Origin: Burkholderiales bacterium
Lineage (GTDB): Bacteria; Pseudomonadota; Gammaproteobacteria; Burkholderiales; Burkholderiaceae_C
DNA: 13,120 bases
Direction: 5' to 3'
Assembly (NCBI GenBank): GCA_947450745.1
Contig: CANFYD010000047.1
Span: 1 to 13,120, forward strand
Each line of letters opens with the position of its first letter. The first letter of the stretch is position 1. The notes under the pieces were generated by a model. That model was given only the letters and a program-made list of their open reading frames with translations. It made no database searches and had not been told where the DNA came from. This document shows positions 7,882-13,120 of the stretch, one piece after another. The translations under genes and the position numbers were made by a program.

Positions 7882-8667
7882 ATGTTCATCGACTCCCACT
7901 GCCATTTGATTTTTCCCGAGCTGCAAGCTCAGTTGCCCAAGATCCTGGCGGAGATGCAGGCAGCACAGGTCGACCAAGCGATTTGCATTTGCACGACGAT
8001 GGAGGAATTCCCAGGCGTTGCCCAACTGGCGGCCGACCATCCGCAGCTGTGGGCGACGGTCGGCGTGCACCCCGACAACGAAGATGTGCACGAGCCCGAC
8101 GTGGCCGAATTGCTGCTGGCCGCGCAAAACCCCAAGGTCGTGGCCATCGGTGAAACCGGGCTGGATTACTACCGCCTGAACGGCCGCAGGCTGGACGACA
8201 TGGAATGGCAGCGCGACCGCTTCCGGGTCCATATCCGCGCCGCCCGAGCTGCCAAGAAGCCGCTGGTGATCCACACCCGCAGCAGCGCGCTGGATACCTT
8301 GCGAGTGCTGGACGAGGAGGGCGGTGAACAGGTGGGCGGCGTGTTCCACTGTTTCACCGAGAGCGCAGAGATCGCGCTGGCGGCGATCGAGCGCGGCTTT
8401 TACGTGTCGTTTTCCGGCATCCTGACCTTCAAGAACGCGCAAGCGCTGCGCGATGTGGCCCAGGTCTTGCCGCTGGAGAAGCTGTTGATCGAAACCGACA
8501 GCCCTTACTTGGCACCCGTGCCCTACCGGGGCCGCCTCAACAGCCCCGCTTATGTGCCCTATGTTGCCGCCGCGTTAGCGGAGTTGAAGGGCTGCAGCGT
8601 GGAAGAACTGGCCGCGCAGACCTCAGCCAATTGCCGGCGCTTGTTCGGCTTGGCACATTCGGCTTGA
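7882..8667 (+). CDS. tatD: TatD family metal-dependent hydrolase
   Basis: This encodes 261 residues. The TatD family are TIM-barrel, metal-dependent deoxyribonucleases of the amidohydrolase superfamily, linked to DNA repair and degradation. All metal ligands are visible: H6 and H8 (DSHCHL), E91 (GETGLDYY), H131 (VIHTR), H156 (FHCFTE) and D206 (ETDSPYL). Length and motif order are standard. Paralogues include YcfH and YjjV; the position downstream of holB and pilZ fits the YcfH-like member, so the tatD symbol is a family label. No good Shine-Dalgarno is seen before the ATG. The ankyrin gene follows after 4 bases, suggesting coupling. Confidence 0.93.
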   Translation: MFIDSHCHLIFPELQAQLPKILAEMQAAQVDQAICICTTMEEFPGVAQLAADHPQLWATVGVHPDNEDVHEPDVAELLLAAQNPKVVAIGETGLDYYRLNGRRLDDMEWQRDRFRVHIRAARAAKKPLVIHTRSSALDTLRVLDEEGGEQVGGVFHCFTESAEIALAAIERGFYVSFSGILTFKNAQALRDVAQVLPLEKLLIETDSPYLAPVPYRGRLNSPAYVPYVAAALAELKGCSVEELAAQTSANCRRLFGLAHSA

Positions 8668-8671
8668 AGTG

Positions 8672-9307
8672 ATGTTTGGAAGCTTTGTCCGCGCGCTGCC
8701 GCTCACTTTCTTGCTGGCCAGCAGCCTGTGCCAAGCGACGCCGTCCGACGATTTGGTGAAGGCGGCCGAGCTGAACGACGGGCGCAGCGTCTTGACCTTG
8801 TTGCTGAGAGGCACCGACCCCAATGTGCCGGACGCGCGCGGGCGCACCGCGCTTGGCATCGCGCTGCGCGAGGAATCGGACAAGGCCTTGACCAGCCTCT
8901 TGGCCGACCCCAGGCTAGACGTCAACTCGGCCAATACCAGCGGGGAAACGCCGCTGATGTTGGCCGCAGTGACGGGGCAGTTGGAGGGCGTCAAACAATT
9001 GGTCAAGAAGGGCGCTTTGGTCAACCGTGCCGGCTGGACGCCGCTGCACTACGCCTGCAGCGGTCCTGACAACGGCGTGGCCGCTTGGTTGTTGAAGCAG
9101 GGCGCCGACATCAATGCCCGCTCAGCCAACGGCACCACGCCGCTGATGATGGCAGCCCGTTACGGCGCGATGGATTTGGCCGGAGCCTTGCTCAAGGCCG
9201 GTGCCGATGCAACGTTGGTCAATGCCCAAAGCTTGAGCGCCGCAGACTTTGCCCGCGCCGCCGGCCGCGATTCGCTGCTGAAAATTCTCGACACCGGTTC
9301 GCGCTAG
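8672..9307 (+). CDS. Exported ankyrin-repeat protein
   Basis: This encodes 211 residues from ATG 8672; an in-frame GTG three bases upstream is possible. An N-terminal signal peptide (FVRALPLTFLLASSLCQA, cut near residue 22) points to the periplasm. Then come about five ankyrin repeats: a degenerate first (DDLVKAAELNDGRSVLTLLL), then GRTALGIALREE, GETPLMLAAVTGQLEGVKQL, GWTPLHYACSG, GTTPLMMAARYGAMDLAGAL, and a capping helix (SAADFARAAGRDSLLKIL). Ankyrin proteins bind other proteins, and bacterial periplasmic ones have been linked to oxidative stress. The partner here is unknown. It follows tatD at 4 bases, so it likely shares its transcript, an arrangement common in Burkholderiales. Confidence 0.93.
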   Translation: MFGSFVRALPLTFLLASSLCQATPSDDLVKAAELNDGRSVLTLLLRGTDPNVPDARGRTALGIALREESDKALTSLLADPRLDVNSANTSGETPLMLAAVTGQLEGVKQLVKKGALVNRAGWTPLHYACSGPDNGVAAWLLKQGADINARSANGTTPLMMAARYGAMDLAGALLKAGADATLVNAQSLSAADFARAAGRDSLLKILDTGSR

Positions 9308-9324
9308 TCCGGATTCGCCAAGGG

Positions 9325-9348
9325 CGACTTGGGCGACGGCCAAGTTCG
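9325..9348 (+). terminator. Possible weak terminator hairpin after the ankyrin gene
   Basis: ACTTGG (9327-9332) pairs with CCAAGT (9340-9345) over a 7-base loop, and the stem extends by CGA/TCG with a one-base bulge. It lies 17 bases after the ankyrin stop. There is no clear T-tract (TTCGTTAG follows), so only weak termination is likely. The rest of 9308-9473 shows no convincing promoter. Confidence 0.3.
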
Positions 9349-9473
9349 TTAGCAGTCATCTGCCGAATAACTAGGAAGTTACCTTACAAATTTGATGGCG
9401 CGGCCCCGACTGTGCTCGAACGCCTGGGTCTTTACAGTGGGCTACACACACCGCGACACCCCAGGAGTCCACC

Positions 9474-9710
9474 ATGTTGAATGCCCATCTCGTCAGCCCC
9501 TTTGCCATGCTGCTGAACCCGGAGCACGTGATTCAGGCCATGGAGCACTCCGAACTGTTGAATCATCTGCACAGCCACATTTACCATCCGCTCGACAAGC
9601 CGCTGATCGTCAAAGGCTTGGCAACAGCCGCCGCCGACTTTGATCGATTGGTTGACGAGGCGGAGGATGAGGTCTTGGTGGATGTTGACCCGATCACGCT
9701 GGTTTCTTGA
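9474..9710 (+). CDS. Small conserved-looking hypothetical protein
   Basis: This encodes 78 residues beginning MLNAHLVSPFAMLLNPEHV. I do not recognise a domain. An AGGAG Shine-Dalgarno (9463-9467) is 6 bases before the ATG, good support for real translation. The composition is balanced, with a mostly acidic C-terminal half (DRLVDEAEDEVLVDVDP) and a His-rich middle (NHLHSHIYHPLDKPL). There is no signal peptide or membrane segment. It could be a small regulator. It sits between the tatD-ankyrin set and the kfrA-like/recombinase module, whose AT-rich flank begins about 20 bases after its stop. Confidence 0.72.
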   Translation: MLNAHLVSPFAMLLNPEHVIQAMEHSELLNHLHSHIYHPLDKPLIVKGLATAAADFDRLVDEAEDEVLVDVDPITLVS

Positions 9711-9731
9711 GCTTGACCTCAGCCTCAGTTA

Positions 9732-9770
9732 AGTTATCGACAATGTATATTATGTAAAATCAAGTCAACG
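9732..9770 (+). repeat. Degenerate partial copy of the kfrA-int intergenic site
   Basis: This AT-rich patch shares ordered blocks with 10920-10968 in the same orientation: AGTTATCG, ACAAT, GTAT, ATGTAAAA and a final CAxG..AACG. It is shorter because two 7-base spacers (TTAGTAA and ATAAATT in the right copy) are absent. It holds the right arm of the dyad but not the left. It flanks the 3' end of the kfrA-like gene. The shared blocks are seen directly; a role as a binding or recombination site is inferred. Confidence 0.5.
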
Positions 9771-9872
9771 GTTGCGGCTTGGGGAATGGGGAGTTTCCGG
9801 TCTGCACACCCGCCGTACCGACGAGTGGCAAACGCTGGTGATCGACTGGTGACGCCGGGCAAAGCTTGAATC

Positions 9873-10853
9873 TCAGGCGCGGCTCTTGGCCAGTGATCGC
9901 TCTTTGCTGCTGGGCCGCAAGGTTTTCTTGGACAGCATCAAGCGTTCCGCCATGTCGGACTGGGCGCGAGCGGCATGGGCTTGCAGTTGCGCCGCGACCA
10001 AGGCTGCGGACAACTCGGTCAGTTGTCGGTTCAAGTCGGCCTGCGCGCTCACCTGATGCTGGGCGGCTTCTCTCAACTGCTGCAACTGTTGCAATTCGGT
10101 CTGGGCTTTGGCGGACTGCTCGATCGACGCGGTTCGCTCGGTCAACAGGTCCTCTTGCAGCGCCGCTATCTTCTTTTCCAGCGCTTCGGCACGACGGTCG
10201 GCCTTGGCTCGGGCCGTTCGCTCCGAGTCCATGTCCAACGCCGCACGCCGCTCGGCTGCGATGCTGCGGGCCTGAGCCAGGTCGATTTCTTGCCTTGCGG
10301 ACTCCCGACCAGCGGCAAGTTCGGAGACTGCAGCGTCCAGCCGCTCCCGCAGATCCTGAATCTCGCGCCCGGCGCTTTCGAGCTTGGCGTCGGCCGCTGC
10401 CTGCAGCAATCGGCATTGTTCGACGACAGTGTCGAAAGCCCGCAACTCCAGCAGCAACTCGGCGTTCTGCCGGATCGCCTCCGTCGCTTCAGCTTGGGCC
10501 AGTTCGGCCCGCAGTCGCTCGGCCGCCACGCTGCTTTCGGCCGTCGCCAGGCCATCTTGCAAGCGCTGGTCGAAGTCCACACGGCTTTGTTCAACCGCCG
10601 CTTCCCACAACAATTGGGCCGCTTGCGTGACCGGGTCGGGCGTCGCGGAACGCGCGGAGTTCGCGGTAAAGGCATTCGGGTCCTGGATGCGCGTGCCAAG
10701 TTGCTTGAACCAGCTGTCCAGATAAGGGCTGACCGTGTTCGGCGATCCTCGTCCGATGGTCTGGCGCACCCGTTCGATGGTGGGCCGCGCCCCCGCCAGC
10801 AGCAAGGTATCGCAGGCCTGCCAAACGTCGATTTGATTGATGCCACGGCTCAT
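9873..10853 (-). CDS. KfrA_N-type coiled-coil DNA-binding protein (TnpT-like)
   Basis: This encodes 326 residues. ATG 10853 is preferred because GAGAGGG lies 5 bases upstream; a GTG at 10859 would place the SD too close. Residues about 5-55 match the KfrA N-terminal DNA-binding fold (VWQACDTLLLAGARPTIERV, then IGRGSPNTVSPYLDSWFKQL). Residues about 80-300 are a long Ala/Gln/Glu/Arg-rich coiled coil, and the tail is basic (LMLSKKTLRPSSKERSLAKS). KfrA proteins are plasmid-borne DNA-binding proteins with alpha-helical tails. The resemblance to TnpT, the accessory protein of the TnpS recombinase in Tn4651-type transposons, comes from domain type and the divergent position beside a tyrosine recombinase; it is inference. 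The long open frames on the opposite strand are antisense shadows. Confidence 0.88.
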   Translation of the reverse strand: MSRGINQIDVWQACDTLLLAGARPTIERVRQTIGRGSPNTVSPYLDSWFKQLGTRIQDPNAFTANSARSATPDPVTQAAQLLWEAAVEQSRVDFDQRLQDGLATAESSVAAERLRAELAQAEATEAIRQNAELLLELRAFDTVVEQCRLLQAAADAKLESAGREIQDLRERLDAAVSELAAGRESARQEIDLAQARSIAAERRAALDMDSERTARAKADRRAEALEKKIAALQEDLLTERTASIEQSAKAQTELQQLQQLREAAQHQVSAQADLNRQLTELSAALVAAQLQAHAARAQSDMAERLMLSKKTLRPSSKERSLAKSRA

Positions 10854-10900
10854 AGCCACCCTCTCACGGTCTGATGTAAAGCGCCCTACTGTCGGGCTAA

Positions 10901-10935
10901 TTTACTCACGATAATAAATAGTTATCGTTAGTAAA
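10901..10935 (+). promoter_or_regulatory. 35-bp dyad, candidate recombinase core site or operator
   Basis: Left arm TTTACTCACGATAA (10901-10914) and right arm TTATCGTTAGTAAA (10922-10935) are inverted copies with one mismatch in 14, separated by 7 bases (TAAATAG). The size and layout (two arms around a 6-8 bp asymmetric spacer) resemble tyrosine-recombinase crossover sites such as loxP or dif. It lies midway between the divergent kfrA-like and recombinase genes, so it could equally be an operator for the KfrA-like protein. The symmetry is certain; the role is inferred. Confidence 0.65.
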
Positions 10936-10938
10936 CAA
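10911..10938 (-). promoter_or_regulatory. Possible promoter of the kfrA-like gene, overlapping the dyad
   Basis: On the - strand, TTGTTT (10938-10933) and TATTAT (10916-10911) are separated by 16 bases, a fair sigma-70-like match. The elements sit inside the dyad and its right flank, so protein bound to the dyad would block transcription. A weaker + strand pair for the recombinase may be TTGTAT (10945-10950) and TATTAC (10969-10974). Low confidence. Confidence 0.3.
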
Positions 10939-10968
10939 TATAAATTGTATGATGTAAAACAGTAAACG
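10920..10968 (+). repeat. Right, longer copy of the flanking direct repeat
   Basis: This contains AGTTATCG, ACAAT, GTAT and ATGTAAAA in the same order as 9732-9770, with two extra 7-base spacers. It also includes a small dyad, ACAAT (10935-10939) and ATTGT (10944-10948), and AGTAAA at 10930 and 10961. The two copies bracket the kfrA-like gene as direct repeats. Confidence 0.5.
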
Positions 10969-10989
10969 TATTACAACATATCTAACTGA

Positions 10990-12153
10990 ATGACGAAATC
11001 AGATCAACCGCCTACTGCTGCCCTCACGCCTTTCGTACAGACAAATTTGCTGGACTTGGCGATGCAGGATGTCGCCCCGCTCAACCCTGAGCAGCTCGCC
11101 CCACTGGCGGTTGAGGCGATGCGCGCCCTGCTGGCCGAGGGGGAATCCGAAAATACGGTGCGTAGCTATCAATCGGCGCTGCGCTACTGGGCGGCCTGGT
11201 TTTGGCTGCGTTACGCCCAAGCGCTCAGCCTCCCCGTCGCGGTGCCGGTGGTGCTGCAATTCATCGTCGACCATGCGGAGCGCAAGACAGCGTTGGGTCT
11301 AGGCACCGAGTTGCCTTCGGCCGTGGACCAGGCCTTGGTGGCTTCTGGATACAAGGCCAAGCTGGGTGCTCCGGCGCTGGCTACGCTGATGCACCGCATC
11401 AGCGTGTTGTCCAAGGTGCATCAATTGCAAGCACTGGACAACCCTTGCCAAGACCCTGCCGTGCGGGAGCTGTTGTCGAAAACCCGGCGGGCCTATTCCA
11501 AGCGCGGCGTGGTGCCGCAAAAGAAAATGGCGCTGACCAAGGACCCGCTGGAAGCGATGCTGGAGACCTGCGACGATTCGCTGCGCGGCGTGCGGGACCG
11601 CGCGCTGCTGCTGTTTGCCTGGACAAGCGGTGGCCGGCGTCGCTCCGAGGTCACCGCTGCGGCGATTGAGAACGTCCAGAAAGTGGGCGACCGGGTTTAC
11701 GTTTTCACCCTGCATCGCTCCAAGACCAACCAAGCCGGCAGCGCACAGTCTGACAAGGACAAGCCGGTCGTTGGCCCGTCCGCCGACGCCTTGGAGGCCT
11801 GGTTGCAGCGCAGCGAGATCAGCGAAGGCGCGATCTTCAGGCGCATCCGGCGGGGCGACAAGATTGCCGAGCCGCTTTCGCCCGCTGCGGTGCGCGACAT
11901 CGTCAAGGCCCGTGCCGCACTGGCGGGCTTGAGCGGCGGCTACTCGGCTCATTCGCTGCGCTCCGGTTTCGTCACTGAAGCGGCGCGCCAGAACGTGCCG
12001 ATCGGCGAAACCATGGCCTTGACTGGCCACGCGTCCGCCGCCGCAGTGGTCGGCTATTTCCGCGCCGAATCAGCTATCGGCAGCCGCGCCGCGAGGTTGT
12101 TGGGTGAGTTGCCGGTAGCGGATTCGGCGGCTGAGGATGACGATTTAACGTGA
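10990..12153 (+). CDS. Tyrosine recombinase / phage-type integrase (TnpS-like)
   Basis: This encodes 387 residues. The N-terminal core-binding domain (about 40-180) includes ENTVRSYQSALRYWAAWF. The catalytic domain (about 190-375) holds the full tyrosine-recombinase set: R217 (GGRRRSEV), K245 (HRSKTNQ), H321 and R324 (HSLRSGF), H347 (LTGHAS) and nucleophile Y356 (VVGYFR). An active recombinase is therefore expected. The tail is acidic (EDDD). There is no clear Shine-Dalgarno before the ATG (ATATCTAACTGA). It is divergent from a KfrA_N protein over a dyad-containing AT-rich spacer, the layout of tnpS and tnpT in Tn4651-type transposons. No transposase, phage or integron cassette is nearby. Only a weak 5-bp hairpin (CAAAC/GTTTG at 12157-12171) follows the stop. 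Confidence 0.93.
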   Translation: MTKSDQPPTAALTPFVQTNLLDLAMQDVAPLNPEQLAPLAVEAMRALLAEGESENTVRSYQSALRYWAAWFWLRYAQALSLPVAVPVVLQFIVDHAERKTALGLGTELPSAVDQALVASGYKAKLGAPALATLMHRISVLSKVHQLQALDNPCQDPAVRELLSKTRRAYSKRGVVPQKKMALTKDPLEAMLETCDDSLRGVRDRALLLFAWTSGGRRRSEVTAAAIENVQKVGDRVYVFTLHRSKTNQAGSAQSDKDKPVVGPSADALEAWLQRSEISEGAIFRRIRRGDKIAEPLSPAAVRDIVKARAALAGLSGGYSAHSLRSGFVTEAARQNVPIGETMALTGHASAAAVVGYFRAESAIGSRAARLLGELPVADSAAEDDDLT

Positions 12154-12198
12154 TTGCAAACTGTCCGTTTGTCTGGCTGAACCCCAAAAATTCACCGC

Positions 12199-12204
12199 TA
12201 CAAT
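12199..12204 (+). promoter_or_regulatory. Candidate -10 box for the riboswitch-gcvT transcript
   Basis: TACAAT is a near-consensus -10, and transcription would start near 12211, exactly where the first riboswitch aptamer begins. The -35 region is poor: no good TTGACA match sits 16-18 bases upstream. The call rests on the -10 match and the spacing to the RNA. Confidence 0.5.
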
Positions 12205-12211
12205 TCCGGTC

Positions 12212-12447
12212 GTCAGGAGAGAGCTTGCGTGAATTACTCATAGCGAGCCGCCGAAGGCGCAGTGGTTGTGGTGATCCCACGCTGCAAACGCTCAGGCAAA
12301 AGGACTGACAAAACGCCCGACCACAAGAATGCGGGCGTTCCTCACTGGAGAGAGTCGGGAGCTTGTCGCTGACAAGTGATCCTGGCCACCGAAGGGGCAA
12401 GCTGCGGGCAAATCGCCTGCGGCCAATCTCTCAGGTAAAGCGGACAG
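12212..12447 (+). promoter_or_regulatory. Tandem glycine riboswitch
   Basis: There are two glycine aptamers in series upstream of gcvT. Aptamer 1 (about 12212-12309) is closed by GTCAG/CTGAC and holds GGAGAGAGC, the conserved GCCGAAGG core and CTCAGGCAAAAGGACTGAC. Aptamer 2 (about 12344-12447) holds CTGGAGAGAGTC, ACCGAAGG and CTCTCAGGTAAAGCGGACAG. These conserved boxes are diagnostic of the glycine riboswitch. In known systems glycine binding turns on the glycine cleavage genes so that excess glycine is broken down. The downstream gene is gcvT, as expected. The linker is longer than the short linkers usual in tandem glycine riboswitches and contains a hairpin. Confidence 0.95.
12312..12339 (+). 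other. GC-rich hairpin in the linker between the two aptamers
   Basis: AACGCCCG (12312-12319) and CGGGCGTT (12332-12339) form a perfect 8-bp stem with a 12-base loop between aptamers 1 and 2. The following bases are CCTC, with no T-run, so intrinsic termination is doubtful. It may set the spacing of the aptamers by coaxial stacking. Confidence 0.7.
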
Positions 12448-12501
12448 CGAGGGCATCCCTGTCCCATTCCTTGGTCGGAATGGGCCCGTTGCCTGCCCTC
12501 G
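12448..12501 (+). promoter_or_regulatory. Expression-platform hairpin abutting the gcvT ribosome-binding site
   Basis: The lower stem is CGAGGGCA (12448-12455) with TGCCCTCG (12494-12501); the upper stem is CCCATTCC (12463-12470) with GGAATGGG (12477-12484) and a 6-base loop. It starts right after aptamer 2, and its last base is the first G of the GAAGG Shine-Dalgarno (12501-12505). Only TTTT follows at 12506-12509, so control of translation initiation seems likelier than termination. Confidence 0.65.
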
Positions 12502-12512
12502 AAGGTTTTGCC

Positions 12513-13120
12513 ATGTCCGATGCTCACGACGCCAGTGCTTCTCTTTCGGCACCCGCTGCCGCCCTCCTCACCACGCCGCTGCACGCCTTGCACCTTGAGC
12601 TGGGTGCCAAGATGGTGGCCTTTGGTGGCTACGACATGCCGGTGCAATACGCCACCGGCGTGATGGCCGAGCACAAACACACCCGTGCGGCAGCCGGCTT
12701 GTTCGACGTCTCCCACATGGGCCAACTGCGCTTGATTGGTGACAACGCGGCGGCCGCGCTGGAAACGCTGGTGCCGGTCGATGTGGTCGATCTGGGCCTG
12801 TTCAAGCAGCGCTACGCCCTGTTCACCAACGAGGCCGGTGGCATCCTGGACGATTTGATGATTGCCCGCCGCCCGGATGACCTGTTCCTGGTGGTCAACG
12901 CCGGTTGCAAGCAGCAAGACATCGCCCATGTGCAGGCCCACATCGGCGGCCAGTGCCAAGTCGTGCCCATGCCCGAGCAAGCCTTGCTGGCCTTGCAAGG
13001 CCCGCAAGCGGTGACCGCTTTGTCACGTTTGAACGCCGCTGTGGCCCAACTTACTTTCATGACCGGCGGGTTTTTCAAGCTGGACGGTATCGAAGTCTTT
13101 TTGACCCGCTCCGGCTATAC
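12513..13120 (+). CDS. gcvT: Glycine cleavage system T protein (aminomethyltransferase), 5' part
   Basis: The first 202 codons are present and the gene runs off the window end. GcvT takes the aminomethyl group from the lipoylated H protein, releases ammonia and passes the one-carbon unit to tetrahydrofolate. Family landmarks are FGGYDMPVQY, the highly conserved FDVSHMGQLR, GGILDDLMI (with the conserved Asp of the folate site), LVVNAGCKQQD and LALQGPQA. An N-terminal extension of about 20 Ala/Ser-rich residues precedes TPLHALH. The ATG has GAAGG 7 bases upstream, and a glycine riboswitch controls the gene. gcvH and gcvP would be expected downstream. Confidence 0.97.
   Translation, partial: MSDAHDASASLSAPAAALLTTPLHALHLELGAKMVAFGGYDMPVQYATGVMAEHKHTRAAAGLFDVSHMGQLRLIGDNAAAALETLVPVDVVDLGLFKQRYALFTNEAGGILDDLMIARRPDDLFLVVNAGCKQQDIAHVQAHIGGQCQVVPMPEQALLALQGPQAVTALSRLNAAVAQLTFMTGGFFKLDGIEVFLTRSGY

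Larger units (their letters stand above)
10872..10958 (+). repeat. Direct repeat TGATGTAAA, two copies
   Basis: TGATGTAAA occurs exactly at 10872-10880 and 10950-10958, 78 bases apart, on either side of the 35-bp dyad. A near copy (TTATGTAAA) is at 9750-9758. In a GC-rich genome such repeats around a dyad suggest accessory protein-binding sites, perhaps for the KfrA-like protein. The repeats are directly visible; the function is inferred. Confidence 0.5.

Noticed and set aside
9866..10874. Two long + strand open frames (254 and 299 codons) opposite the kfrA-like gene
   Set aside because: They are antisense to a GC-rich coiled-coil gene with a recognisable KfrA_N domain and a proper SD. Their translations are low-complexity with no domain, and they overlap each other.
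11299..12030. - strand open frame of 243 codons opposite the recombinase
   Set aside because: It is a shadow of a gene with all six catalytic residues; no recognisable product.
12157..12171. CAAAC/GTTTG hairpin after the recombinase as a terminator
   Set aside because: It is only a 5-bp AT-containing stem with no T-run; too weak to call.
1..13120. CRISPR arrays, tRNA or rRNA genes, insertion sequences and transposases
   Set aside because: I saw no regularly spaced repeat array, no cloverleaf or rRNA sequence, and no transposase or IS-type terminal inverted repeats. No tRNA sits next to the recombinase as an attachment site.

Overview
The window looks like a GC-rich chromosomal segment from a betaproteobacterium of the order Burkholderiales. 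The reasons are the gene order mltG-tmk-holB-pilZ-tatD, the ygfZ-DUF4936 pair, PEP-CTERM surface-protein sorting, and a two-aptamer glycine riboswitch in front of gcvT. The genus cannot be read from the sequence.

Region 1 (1-3284, + strand) is an operon-like run of envelope or secreted proteins. It holds the 3' end of a TolB-like beta-propeller protein, a secreted propeller protein with a C-terminal dockerin-type calcium-binding module, and a short cohesin-like protein ending in a PEP-CTERM sorting signal. A dockerin protein beside a surface-sorted cohesin-like protein suggests a small matched surface assembly pair.

Region 2 (3287-9307) is mostly housekeeping. On the - strand are ygfZ and a DUF4936 protein. 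Divergent from them on the + strand are mltG (peptidoglycan lytic transglycosylase), tmk (dTMP kinase), holB (DNA polymerase III delta prime), a PilZ-domain type IV pilus protein, a TatD-family metal hydrolase, and an exported ankyrin-repeat protein. Very short gaps and one overlap suggest co-transcription of much of the + strand set. A 78-codon ORF of unknown function with a good Shine-Dalgarno site follows at 9474-9710.

Region 3 (about 9711-12153) is the most unusual part. A KfrA_N-type coiled-coil DNA-binding protein (-) is divergent from a tyrosine recombinase (+) that keeps all its catalytic residues. The 136-bp AT-rich space between them contains a 35-bp near-perfect dyad (14-bp arms, 7-bp spacer) shaped like a tyrosine-recombinase core site, plus direct repeats. 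A shortened relative of half of this site lies beyond the 3' end of the kfrA-like gene. The layout resembles the tnpS/tnpT cointegrate-resolution module of Tn4651-type Tn3-family transposons, but no transposase is visible here. It may be a stand-alone recombination module.

Region 4 (12154-13120) starts with a candidate promoter, then a tandem glycine riboswitch with an unusual GC-rich hairpin between its aptamers and a long hairpin ending at the ribosome-binding site, then the 5' part of gcvT (glycine cleavage T protein), which runs off the window.
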